From assembly GCF_014859565.1 (NCBI RefSeq), contig NZ_JACUUA010000138.1:1-8790 (forward strand): a DNA stretch of 8,790 nucleotides. The letters are read 5' to 3'. Numbering within the stretch: the stretch's first letter is position 1; each line of letters opens with the position of its first letter. Below, piece after piece: positions 1-8,500 of the stretch. The position numbers and the translations under genes are program-made. This DNA is from Marinospirillum sp. GTDB taxonomy: Bacteria > Pseudomonadota > Gammaproteobacteria > Pseudomonadales > Halomonadaceae. The notes under the pieces were generated by a model that was not told the DNA's origin, did no database searches, and worked only from the letters and a program-made list of their open reading frames with translations.

Positions 1-1720
1 TGGCATCTACGGAGTGGGCCTCAAGGGTAATGTTTCCACCCTGAGTGATAATGCCTCTTCCTATGGAGATGCTATTCCCGGCACGCAAAGTAATGCCATG
101 ATTTGATGCAATGTCGATCAGAAAGTTAGCATTTGTTCCTGCTTGGCTGATGTTGTTATTGGCCTCAAGAATAACGTGTGTAGTTAATCCTAAGCTATTA
201 ATAGTGCTTGCTCTGATGCTGTAGTCTGCACCTACGCCATCTGCAAAATTGACCGGAAAGGTAATACCGTCTGTATCCGTGTTCTGGGTAATAATAATAT
301 TTTCAGGATCAAGCAGCAGCGTTCCAGTTATTCCCGTTGATGATCGAAGATCCGCGCGGCCTTCAAATAGTAAATTTTGTTTACCTGAAACCTCGGCAAA
401 ACCACCATTACCGCCGTTATCACCACCCCTAGCACTCAGGCTGCCTGCAAAACGAGTCCAGTTGTCTGCCCAGGTAATAATGCGGCCGCCGTCACCGTTA
501 TGGGTTGCATCCGCGTTGAGTGTCACACCGCTGGTGACTACGACCTTGTCAGCATTGGGAATGTCGGTATTCAGTCCCTGGTAATCACCACCAATCAGGA
601 TTTCGCCGCCACCAGTGGCACCACTGGCGTCTACCTGAGTGGTGCCGGAAAGACCAATCTGGTTGCCCAGCAGGTGGATCTGTCCGCCCTGCTGATTGCT
701 TGAGGAGGCATCAATCCTGCTTTCACCGCTGACCAGCAGGGTGTCGTCTTCTGCATGCAGGGTGATCTGGCCGCCGCTGCTCTGGTCGTCCAGTGCGGAG
801 GCACTGATCTGGCCGGTGTTGACTACCGAGCTGCCACTGCCGCCACTACCGACCAGGCGTATCTCTCCGCCGGTATTTTCAATGCGTCCAGCCTGGATGA
901 TGCCTTCGTTGTTGACTACGCGGGAAAACACATCCTGCGCTACTCGACCATCAATAATGACCGAGCCACCATCTGCCGAGATATTGCCGGTGTTATGAAT
1001 GGCACTGTCCAGCCCATCAATGTTTTCCAGCAGGGCTTCATCCACCGCAAAACGCATCAGGCCATCACCGTCAAAATCCAGGGTGATGCGCTCACCCACC
1101 GCCAGATTCACTCGACCGGCTTTGGCGTAAATATTCCCAGAGTTTTCTACACTGCTGCCCAGCAGGGTGACACTGCCGCCAGTGGCTGCATTGATGGTGC
1201 CACGGTTGATAACACGGCCTTCTTTGCCGGCCTCTCGCTGGAAGCGCAGATAACCGGCCATAAAGTCATCCACTGACAGGCTGTGACCAGAGGCAATCAG
1301 CGAACCAACGTTCAGCTGTGCGGTTTCGCTGAAATAAATACCGGCAGAGTTGACCAGAACGACATTACCATTGGCATTGATCTGTCCCCGGATCACGCTG
1401 GCATTGGCATCCAGTATCTGGTTGAGTACAAAGGCGCTGGAGGAAGGCTGATGAAAGTTGACCGTCTGGCCGGGTGCCAGATTAAAACTATCCCACTGTA
1501 CAGCCATGCGGTTGGAGTGCTGGTGTACGTTGGTGGTGTTGCTGTCCGGCTGATGAATGTTGCCCGATCCACCAACCACCACCCCTCCCGCCGGGCCTGC
1601 ATGTGCAGAACCTGCCGCCAGCGCAAAAAGCGCAGCAGCCAGAGCTGTTGGTGCAAGCCTGTGCAGTTCAGAAATGCCAGGCAAAGTCGAACCACACTTG
1701 TGGTTGCGCTTTTTCTTCAT
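1..1720 (-). CDS. Two-partner secretion exoprotein TpsA, filamentous haemagglutinin family (partial, C-terminus beyond left edge)
   Basis: Secreted beta-helical exoprotein, probably an adhesin or surface/extracellular factor exported by the TpsB encoded just upstream. About 573 residues are read without a stop to the window edge, so this is only the N-terminal part. Numbering from the start at 1720: a long signal peptide (1-41, basic KKKRNHK start, hydrophobic LAAALFALAAG, cleavage after AHA); then the TPS secretion domain (about 42-290) with VQWDSFNLAPGQTVNF, NANG (115-118), NSAGI (124-128) and LNVGSLIAS. Next come glycine-rich beta-helix strands (GGxIxL repeats, NTGxI turns), IGGDYQG near 376-382, TWAD near 416-419, GGFAEVSGK near 439-447 and TLLLDP near 467-472, a series typical of large FhaB-like proteins. 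Three in-frame ATGs (1738, 1726, 1720) are possible; 1720 is preferred because GGA lies 7 nt upstream and the basic signal-peptide n-region follows directly. It overlaps the tpsB end. Family assignment is strong; the ligand or activity is not determinable. Confidence 0.9.
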   Translation of the reverse strand, partial: MKKKRNHKCGSTLPGISELHRLAPTALAAALFALAAGSAHAGPAGGVVVGGSGNIHQPDSNTTNVHQHSNRMAVQWDSFNLAPGQTVNFHQPSSSAFVLNQILDANASVIRGQINANGNVVLVNSAGIYFSETAQLNVGSLIASGHSLSVDDFMAGYLRFQREAGKEGRVINRGTINAATGGSVTLLGSSVENSGNIYAKAGRVNLAVGERITLDFDGDGLMRFAVDEALLENIDGLDSAIHNTGNISADGGSVIIDGRVAQDVFSRVVNNEGIIQAGRIENTGGEIRLVGSGGSGSSVVNTGQISASALDDQSSGGQITLHAEDDTLLVSGESRIDASSSNQQGGQIHLLGNQIGLSGTTQVDASGATGGGEILIGGDYQGLNTDIPNADKVVVTSGVTLNADATHNGDGGRIITWADNWTRFAGSLSARGGDNGGNGGFAEVSGKQNLLFEGRADLRSSTGITGTLLLDPENIIITQNTDTDGITFPVNFADGVGADYSIRASTINSLGLTTHVILEANNNISQAGTNANFLIDIASNHGITLRAGNSISIGRGIITQGGNITLEAHSVDA

Positions 1721-3518
1721 CGTCATTTCCGCTTTCATCCGTAAGAGGTGTTGCCAGCTGAATCCTTGAGGTCAACTGGTTGGGGATATTAAACCGAATG
1801 CCGACACCGGCACCGGACATCTGGTACATACCTTGAGGTTCGTTTGGCATTGGGCTGTTTTTTTCGCCCAGGCTATGATCATAAAAAATAGAAAACTGCA
1901 GCATATCCCGCCAGCGCCAGCCACCAAAAGCCTGTCGGTCACCCAGCAGTGGTGCCTGCAGAATGTATTCGAGTGAAACCAGTCCGCCAGTGTCATACAT
2001 GGTGTAGGAGGAGTTAAAACCACGCACATGGTCAGCACCACCCACGGCGTATTGCTCCATCGGCACCAGAATATCCGCAGAGTATTGAAACTCGCTGCGT
2101 AACAGCAGGGATGAACCCTGGGTCAGGTTTTGCAGGCGTGAATAAAAGGCCAGTACCTTGGTGAACTCACCTTCTGCAAAGGGTGATCGACCATCTGCAC
2201 CTCTTTCTCCACCTTGCCGACTCGGCCTTTTGTCTCGATCCAGTTCATAGGAGCTGGCAGAGTCCCCCATGGCACCCAGTAAATCATTAAATCCCTGACT
2301 GATCTCAATACCAGCATAGTTTAAACCACTGAAGCGGGTATCCACGGAATCGTAATTGATACCCAGATTCAGCAGAGTAAGGCGATCCTCATTGATTTGT
2401 TCACCCATACGTTCAGTGGTGGCGTACTTAGAAGCCAGTTCAACCTTGCTGGACAGGTTACGTTCGCGGCTGCGAATCCATTGATAATGTCCATATAGGC
2501 CATATTGGCTGGATTCACCACTGATCTCCAGCGATTCAAACTCACCACCTACATCAAAGGTGTTTTGACGGGCATAACCACCTGCCTGCCAATAACGATT
2601 AAAGAAGATATGATAATCCAGTGCGCCATATTGACTGTTTTGTGGCTGTGCACTTTGCTGAAGGGTGATGGACAGGCGGTCAGCATTACCGGTGATGTTG
2701 TTCCAGTGGAGTTGCCCACGACCCCGGTAGATACCGGTAGTCTCCGAACCGTGATTATCTACACGCAGGCTGGCATTAAAACGTTCTTCATTAGGTACGC
2801 GAATCAGCAGATCCGCCTCACCCACTTTTTGCCCTGGCTGGAACATGCCAAAAGCGGCCAGGCCGGGGAAGTCGGTCAGAATCAGCAGCGCAGATTCAGC
2901 TTCCTGCTGGCTGACAGGGCGCCCTTTCAGGTTGTTGAACGGGCGGGAGAGGGCGCGAGTGGAGTAAACACGGTTGTTTTCTGCCAGCACACGTCCCAGA
3001 TGTCCTTCAATCACTTGAATGTCGACCACACCATCGGTGACGGTTTGTACCGGCAGCACCGCTTTGGCTAGGATTAACCCCTTGCTGCGGTAATAGTTGG
3101 TGATGCGGTTGGTGACAGCTTCCATTTGCCCAATGGTGAAACCTTCCGGTTGCTCGTCACGGGCGGCATCAAGTAATTGCTGAAGGTCAGTCAGCCGGAT
3201 GCCGTATTCAGGCAAGTTTTTGGCATCAGTCAGGCGAAACTCGGATACCTGAATGCGCTCACCTTCATCAGCCGACAGGGGGCGTTCAACCAGTGGTGGA
3301 ATCTCCAGAACCCTGCTGGATGGCTGAGGCGGAATACGTGGCTGGACATGGGGCTGGATGGCGCCCGGTTGTGCGGATTCGGGTAGTTGTTGAGCTGTGG
3401 CTGGTTGGATAAATCCGAAAACAAGCAGGCCGCCAGATAAAAAACACAAGCAGATGTATAGCCGGTGAGGCCACACACTTAGCAATAGGCAGGTGTTTTT
3501 TTCTGCTTTCAGTTCCAT
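1668..3518 (-). CDS. Two-partner secretion transporter TpsB (FhaC/ShlB/HecB family), outer membrane
   Basis: Outer-membrane 16-strand beta-barrel pore that recognises the TPS domain of its partner in the periplasm and moves it to the cell surface without ATP. The 616 residues fit the family's usual length (about 550-620). Visible in order: signal peptide (about 1-42, hydrophobic CFLSGGLLVFGF, cleavage after ATA); proline-rich linker (about 44-80); POTRA 1 (about 88-174, ending VDIQVIEGHLG); POTRA 2 (about 175-243, with TDFPGLAAFGMFQPGQ); barrel from about 245 to the end. The loop-6 motif is VRGF at 498-501, and the protein ends WFDFAWHF, a beta-signal with terminal Phe. A charged stretch at 425-450 is probably a loop. 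The start is fixed by the signal peptide; the next Met is residue 132. Shine-Dalgarno is weak. The downstream tpsA overlaps this gene, which supports the pair as one transcript. Substrate beyond the adjacent TpsA is unknown. Confidence 0.95.
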   Translation of the reverse strand: MELKAEKNTCLLLSVWPHRLYICLCFLSGGLLVFGFIQPATAQQLPESAQPGAIQPHVQPRIPPQPSSRVLEIPPLVERPLSADEGERIQVSEFRLTDAKNLPEYGIRLTDLQQLLDAARDEQPEGFTIGQMEAVTNRITNYYRSKGLILAKAVLPVQTVTDGVVDIQVIEGHLGRVLAENNRVYSTRALSRPFNNLKGRPVSQQEAESALLILTDFPGLAAFGMFQPGQKVGEADLLIRVPNEERFNASLRVDNHGSETTGIYRGRGQLHWNNITGNADRLSITLQQSAQPQNSQYGALDYHIFFNRYWQAGGYARQNTFDVGGEFESLEISGESSQYGLYGHYQWIRSRERNLSSKVELASKYATTERMGEQINEDRLTLLNLGINYDSVDTRFSGLNYAGIEISQGFNDLLGAMGDSASSYELDRDKRPSRQGGERGADGRSPFAEGEFTKVLAFYSRLQNLTQGSSLLLRSEFQYSADILVPMEQYAVGGADHVRGFNSSYTMYDTGGLVSLEYILQAPLLGDRQAFGGWRWRDMLQFSIFYDHSLGEKNSPMPNEPQGMYQMSGAGVGIRFNIPNQLTSRIQLATPLTDESGNDDEEKAQPQVWFDFAWHF

Positions 3519-3623
3519 GAACAGTCAGCTCGTCTGTTTTTTTCTGTTTTTTCAGGATTTGCACGCCGTGGATTGCTTTGGCAGCGTAAGAATGCTTAAA
3601 GTTTTATTAATTACTTGTTATTG

Positions 3624-3653
3624 ATGTTAGCACTGGGCTGACTAGCTGAGCAA
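3624..3653 (-). promoter_or_regulatory. Candidate sigma-70-like promoter for tpsB-tpsA
   Basis: On the minus strand TTGCTC (3648-3653) is followed after 18 nt by TAACAT (3624-3629), about 105 nt upstream of the tpsB start codon. Both hexamers match the consensus only partly and the spacer is one base over optimum. Position is reasonable, and some promoter is expected because tpsB lies 462 nt from putP. In an AT-rich gap such matches arise by chance, so this is a weak call. Confidence 0.25.
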
Positions 3654-3699
3654 TAAAAAAGCCGGTGAAAAGATGAGGGGGTTTTTATCAGGTAAAGAC

Positions 3700-3737
3700 T
3701 TGCTGAAGAATATGATAATTTTATTGTTTTTCAGCAA
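3700..3737 (+). other. Imperfect inverted repeat / stem-loop
   Basis: TTGCTGAA (3700-3707) and TTCAGCAA (3730-3737) are perfect reverse complements. On plus-strand RNA the stem extends inward to about 13 pairs (3700-3712 with 3725-3737), using two G-U pairs, around a 12-nt AT-rich loop. On the minus strand those two positions become C-A mismatches, so the longer fold favours plus-strand transcription. It could be part of a small RNA, a protein-binding site, or chance in AT-rich DNA. Confidence 0.4.
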
Positions 3738-3766
3738 TGGCAAGGGCTACAACAGCTTTTTGCGGG

Positions 3767-3785
3767 GTCAGTTACTGACTTTTTT
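3767..3785 (+). terminator. Terminator-like hairpin on the plus strand
   Basis: GTCAG (3767-3771), a TTA loop, and CTGAC (3775-3779) form a perfect 5-bp stem, extendable by G-U pairs with the preceding G run, followed at once by six T (3780-3785). This is the layout of an intrinsic terminator, though the stem is short. On the minus strand the stem is followed by CCCCGC, so it cannot serve putP. No annotated gene on the plus strand would use it. Confidence 0.35.
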
Positions 3786-3926
3786 ATGTGGATTTAATGA
3801 AGGGTTTTTAAACACTTGTTTAGTAGTGGTGATTGACTGGCTGTTTATTCTGTTACAAAGCAACTTTAATATTATGACATAAATATGCAGCGATTTTATG
3901 AGGCTGTGAACTGAGTAACATCAGGA

Positions 3927-3943
3927 TTGGCCATCCTTGGCCA
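3927..3943. repeat. TTGGCCA direct repeat with 10-bp period
   Basis: TTGGCCA occurs at 3927-3933 and again at 3937-3943, separated by TCC, giving a 10-bp repeat period close to one DNA turn. The core TGGCCA is itself palindromic, so the two copies can also form a 6-bp hairpin with a 4-nt loop. No T-run follows on either strand, so it does not look like an intrinsic terminator. It lies about 40-55 nt past the putP stop codon. Function unknown. Confidence 0.5.
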
Positions 3944-3951
3944 CTGCACTT

Positions 3952-3982
3952 AAAACGCTGATCCAAACGGGTCAGAGTTTTT
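3952..3982. terminator. Weak hairpin directly after putP, possible terminator
   Basis: CTGATCC (3958-3964) and GGGTCAG (3969-3975) pair around an AAAC loop, flanked by AAAA on one side and a T-run on the other, a layout that could work in both directions. On the plus strand the stem has one T-G pair and is followed by AGTTTTT. On the minus strand, the putP direction, one pair becomes a C-A mismatch and the tail is CGTTTT, so it is weaker. It starts just beyond the putP TAA, the expected place. Confidence 0.35.
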
Positions 3983-5465
3983 AACTGCGTACTTCCTGTT
4001 GTACTTCATCAAATTCCTGTTGGATTTCAGCGCTGGGTTCAGGGCTGATCAGGCTCATCACAATCATGGCAATACCCGCCAGGATGAAGCCAGGCACAAT
4101 TTCGTACAGATCAAAAATACCGCCACTCAGGTTGGCCCAGACCACCACGGTGACACCACCAACCACAATACCGGCCATGGCGCCCAGTGCAGCAGCGCGT
4201 TTCCAGAACAGTGACAACAGCAGTACCGGGCCGAAGGTGGCACCAAAACCAGCCCAGGCATAGGACACCAGATCCAGCACCGTGGAGTTTTCGTTCAGTG
4301 CCAGCAGCATGGCCGCCAAGGCAATACCAATAACCGCCAAACGACCCACCCTTACCAGTTCCTTCTGAGTGGCATCCTTGCGGAAGATGGACTTGTAGAA
4401 GTCTTCGGTCAGTGCGGAGGAGGACACCAACAGCTGGGAGTCGGCGGTGGACATTACCGCAGCCAGTATGGCAGCCAGCAGGATACCGGCAATCACCGGG
4501 TGGAACAGGGCATTCACCATCACCATGAATACTGTTTCACCGTCACCCAGGCCTTCACTGATGAACACTGTGCCAATCAGGCCAATCAACATGGAGCAGA
4601 ACAGGGTCAACGCACTCCAGCTTACGGCAATACGACGTGCAGTTGGAATTTCCCTGTGGGAGCTGATGGCAGCAAAACGCGCCAGAATGTGAGGCTGGCC
4701 AAAATAACCCAGACCCCAGGCCATGGCACTAACAATACCCATGATGCTGAGTGCTTCTCCGGTATTGTCACTGAACCAGGTCAGCAGATTGGGATTCAGT
4801 TCACTGATGCTGCTAAAGGTGGCATTCATGCCGCCCAGTTCACCCATCGCCCAGAGTGGCACAATAGCCAGAGCAACCGCCATCATCAGACCTTGTAACA
4901 GGTCAGTCCAGGATACCGCAAGGAAACCACCGAACATGGTGTAGGAAACAACTGCCAGGGTGCCAACCAGTACGGCAATCTTGTAGTCCAGGCCGAACAC
5001 GGTTTCAAACAACTTACCGCCAGCAACTAGACCGGACGAGGTGTAAAAAAGGAAAAACAACAGGATAAACAGTGCTGAAACCACTCGCAGCATGTTGGTT
5101 TTATCGCGGAAGCGTTGTTCCAGAAACTCTGGCAGCGTCAGGGCATTGTTGGCTTTAAAGCTATACAGGCGTAAACGAGGTGCCATGAACAACCAGTTCA
5201 GCCAAGTACCGATCAACAAGCCAATAGCAATCCAGCCGGCGCTGAGGCCGGAAACATAGGCTGCACCAGGCAGCCCCAGCAGCAGCCAGCCGGACATGTC
5301 CGAAGCACTGGCTGAAAGAGCAGAACTCCAGGGGCCAAGACTGCGGCCACCCAGAATATAATCTGAAAGATCTTGTGTACGTTGATAGGCAACCCAGCCA
5401 ATGGCCAGCATCACCCCGATGTAGGCAATAAACGTCCAGCCTACGGCAGTGTTATTTGCAATCAT
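3981..5465 (-). CDS. putP: Sodium/proline symporter PutP
   Basis: Inner-membrane transporter of the solute:sodium symporter family (LeuT-like fold, about 13 membrane segments) that brings proline into the cell with Na+. The 494 residues match E. coli PutP (502) closely in length and motifs. Seen: YILGGRSLG around Arg41; SASDMSGW (residues 53-60), with Asp56, Ser58 and Gly59 equivalent to the Na+-site region around E. coli Asp55; the SSF signature GYFGQPHILARF (253-264); and MSTADSQLL (338-346), with Ser339/Thr340 matching E. coli Ser340/Thr341. Hydrophobic segments run through the whole protein, and the tail (476-494) is short, hydrophilic and Glu/Gln-rich. The start at 5465 has AAGG 9 nt upstream. 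It lies 39 nt downstream of putA on the same strand, so uptake and breakdown of proline are very probably co-transcribed. A related substrate cannot be fully excluded, but the putA neighbour makes proline by far the likeliest. Confidence 0.96.
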   Translation of the reverse strand: MIANNTAVGWTFIAYIGVMLAIGWVAYQRTQDLSDYILGGRSLGPWSSALSASASDMSGWLLLGLPGAAYVSGLSAGWIAIGLLIGTWLNWLFMAPRLRLYSFKANNALTLPEFLEQRFRDKTNMLRVVSALFILLFFLFYTSSGLVAGGKLFETVFGLDYKIAVLVGTLAVVSYTMFGGFLAVSWTDLLQGLMMAVALAIVPLWAMGELGGMNATFSSISELNPNLLTWFSDNTGEALSIMGIVSAMAWGLGYFGQPHILARFAAISSHREIPTARRIAVSWSALTLFCSMLIGLIGTVFISEGLGDGETVFMVMVNALFHPVIAGILLAAILAAVMSTADSQLLVSSSALTEDFYKSIFRKDATQKELVRVGRLAVIGIALAAMLLALNENSTVLDLVSYAWAGFGATFGPVLLLSLFWKRAAALGAMAGIVVGGVTVVVWANLSGGIFDLYEIVPGFILAGIAMIVMSLISPEPSAEIQQEFDEVQQEVRS

Positions 5466-5504
5466 CTCTTAATACCTTTTTGTGTTGTTATTCAAACTGC
5501 ATTG

Positions 5505-8500
5505 TTAATCATCGGATTGAGCCAGCAAGCTGGCATTGCCACCGATTGCAGCGGTATTGATGGTGCGTGTGCGCTCGGTTGAAAAGCGCAACAGGTAATG
5601 TGGGCCGCCCGCCTTCGGGCCAGTCCCGGACAGCCCCATACCACCAAAGGGCTGAACTCCTACAACCGCGCCAATCATATTGCGGTTGATGTATACGTTG
5701 CCGACTCGCATCTTGCTGTCGATGTAGGCGGCAAACTGTTCATTACGGCTCTGAATGCCGAAGGTCAGGCCAAAGCCAGTGCGATTAATGCTGTTGATCA
5801 CTGCATCGATCTCGGAAGCCTTGTAGCGCAGGATGTGCAGAATCGGGCCAAACTGCTCTTCTTTCAGTTCACTCAGCTGTTCAATTTTGATGGCGGTGGG
5901 GGCTACAAAATAACCCTTGTCTGCCAGCTCAGTTGGAACAGCGGTTTCTGCCAGAATGCGTCCCTGCTGACGATAATGTTCAATATGTGCATTCAGCTTG
6001 CTGCGGGCTGGTTCATCAATCACCGGACCAACATCAGTGGCTGGATCACGAGGATCACCCAGTTGTAATTCAGCCATGGCACCCGTCAGCACTTCAATGA
6101 CTCGATCAGCAATTTCATCTTGCAAGAATAATACCCGCAGAGCAGAACACCTTTGCCCTGCGCTGGTGAAAGAGGATTCCACTATATCGGCGACGACCTG
6201 CTCAGGTAGCGCGGTGGAATCCACAAGCATTGCATTCTGGCCGCCGGTCTCAGCGACCAGTGCGGCCAGGGGAGCGTTATCGCGGGCTGCCAGTGCCCGG
6301 TTAATTCTCTGTGCCGTTTGAGTGGAACCGGTGAAAGCCACACCGGTCACTCGTGGATCAGCAGTAAGCAGTGGGCCGATTTCTGCACCAATACCGGGCA
6401 GTAGCTGGATTACATCACGCGGAATACCCGCCTGATAAATTAGCTCCATACAACGGCAGGCTACCAGAGAGGTTTGTTCAGCAGGTTTGGCCAGTACCGC
6501 GTTGCCGGATACTGCCGCGGCCAGTACCTGGCCGAGGAAAATGGCAACTGGAAAGTTCCAGGGGCTGATGGCCACAAAAATACCGCGACCGGTCAGGTAG
6601 AGTTCGTTAGACTCACCGGTTGGCCCCGGCAGCAGCGTGGCCTCACCGAAGTGTTTTTCTGCCTGTAGAGCGTAATAACGGCAGAAGTCCACGGCTTCAC
6701 GGATTTCTGCGACACCATCAACCAGTTGTTTTCCGGCTTCACGGGCACAAAGTGCCATCAGCTCGGGCATATGAGCTTCCAGCAAGTCACCGGCCTTGCG
6801 CAGACAGGCGGCACGTTCTTGTACTGGAACGGCATTCCAGCGAGGAAAGGCCAACTCAGCAGCATCCAGTGCCGCCTGAACCTGTGCCGCAGAAGTCCAC
6901 TGGATTTGACCGACTGACTGGTTGCGATCAAAAGGACTCAACACGGTTTGGGTTGCTCCAGCTGTAGCACTGATGCCTTCAGCCAACATCGGTGCACCCT
7001 GCCATTGGGTGGTATCAAAAGTGTGGATTTGTTTAAGCAGGGGGGCAAGCTGGGCATTGATGTTCATGTTAGCACCTCGTGAATTGATACGATCCTTGCC
7101 GTAGATGTCCAGTGGCAGCGGGATGTTTGGATTGGCATAGGTTTTTTTGTTTTGCAGTTGTTCCAGCGGATGAGTACACAGGTGCTCTACGGGCACCCGT
7201 TCATCCACCAGTTGATGTACAAAAGAAGAGTTGGCACCGTTTTCCAGCAGGCGGCGTACCAAGTAGGGTAGCAAATCTTTGTGAGCGCCCACTGGGGCAT
7301 AAATACGGCAGTAGGTGCCTTTGGCTGCGCGATTTAATGCTTGGTCATACAAGGCCTCACCCATACCGTGCAGGCGCTGGAACTCCACCGGACGTTCACC
7401 GGCCATATCCAGCAGGCAGCTCAGGGTGTGGGCATTGTGGGTAGCAAACTGCGGGAAAATACGACCTTTGGTTGCATCAGAAAGCAGGAAACGTGCACAG
7501 GCCAGATAGGCTAAGTCAGTGTTGGCCTTGCGGGTATAAACCGGATAACCATCCAGCCCCAGAATTTGGGCATGTTTGATTTCGGTATCCCAGTAAGCGC
7601 CTTTCACCAGTCGTACAGGTATTTCATCCCCCTGCTCACTGGATAAACGGGTCAGCCAGTGCAGCACAGGTAAGGCACGTTTGGTATAAGCCTGCACCAC
7701 CAGACCCAGTTGTCCCCAGCCTTTGGCTGCATCACTGCGATATACAGCAGCAAAAACCTCCAGTGATAATTCCAGTCGGTCGGCTTCTTCCGCATCCAGA
7801 GTCAGGGCTACATCCAGTTCGCGGGCGCGTTGAGTCAACTGGCCCAGGCTGGCGACCAGCTCTTTTAATACTCGATCCCGTTTGCCGCGTTCATAACGAG
7901 GGTGCAAAGCAGATAACTTGATGGATACAGAGGGAGCCGGAGCGTCACCGGCCAGCTGTTTACCTTTTTTGCCAACGGTTTCGATGGCCTGCAGGTAATC
8001 GTTAAAATAACGCTGTGCATCCTCAGCCGTACGAGCCGCTTCACCCAGCATGTCAAAGGAGTAGGTGTAACCTTTTTTGAACAGAGGCTTGCCGTTTTTT
8101 AAGGCTTCATCCAGCGTGCGCCCCAGTACAAACTGGTGCCCCATGATTTTCATGGCCTGTGCCATGGCTTTACGAATCATGGGTTCACCCAGACGATTAA
8201 CCAGTTTGTTCAGCACCGGTACCGGCTGGCTGTTGCGTGGATCCATGCTGATCACCTTACCGGTCACCAGCAGTCCCAGAGTGGAGGCATTCACCAGCAG
8301 TGAATCACTTTGCCCCAGATGGCGCTGCCAGTCAGCAACCGAAAGCTTGTCACGAATCAGCGCGTCTGCCGTGGTGGCATCAGGAATACGCAACAGAGCT
8401 TCCGCCAGACACATCAGCAGCACCCCTTCCTGGGTATCCAGGCTGTATTGTTGCAGCAGCTTGTCAATACTGTCGATGGCATCATCCTGACGGCGTACAT

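Larger units (their letters stand above)
3519..3980. other. AT-rich intergenic region between putP and tpsB
   Basis: This 462-nt gap separates the end of putP from the start of tpsB, both on the minus strand. It is clearly AT-richer than the flanking genes (by hand count about 27% GC across 3841-3900). I see no convincing protein gene. It must hold the 3' end signal of the put operon and the promoter and leader of tpsB, both of which are only weakly recognisable. It also holds structures on the plus strand that the flanking genes do not explain, listed separately. Confidence 0.8.

Noticed and set aside
249..1744. Several plus-strand open frames of 67-173 codons opposite tpsA
   Set aside because: They are the complement of a GC-rich, repeat-bearing coding frame. 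They overlap one another in different frames, have low-complexity Pro/Ala/Ser composition and no recognisable domain. The minus-strand frame is continuous and has clear family motifs.
2505..3071. 188-codon plus-strand open frame opposite tpsB
   Set aside because: It is wholly antisense to the POTRA and early barrel part of tpsB, has no domain or start signal, and such shadows are expected in coding DNA of this composition.
3532..3543. The 12-mer GTCTGTTTTTTT in the tpsB leader is repeated exactly at 8769-8780 upstream of putA
   Set aside because: It is dominated by a 7-T run and lies at different distances from the two start codons (about 14 nt versus 55 nt). A chance match of low-complexity sequence is sufficient.
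3656..3686. AAAAA ... TTTTT arms around GCC/GGG, possible bidirectional terminator after the put operon
   Set aside because: The stem has only two GC pairs next to the A-T pairs and contains a mismatch, with a loop of about 15 nt, so it is too weak to call.
3673..3882. 69-codon plus-strand open frame in the intergenic gap, hydrophobic, with GGTG just upstream of ATG
   Set aside because: It is the only frame here not opposite a gene, but the DNA is AT-rich, the Shine-Dalgarno is poor, no family is recognised, and it runs through both the stem-loop and the plus-strand terminator-like hairpin. Conservation in relatives would be needed to revive it.
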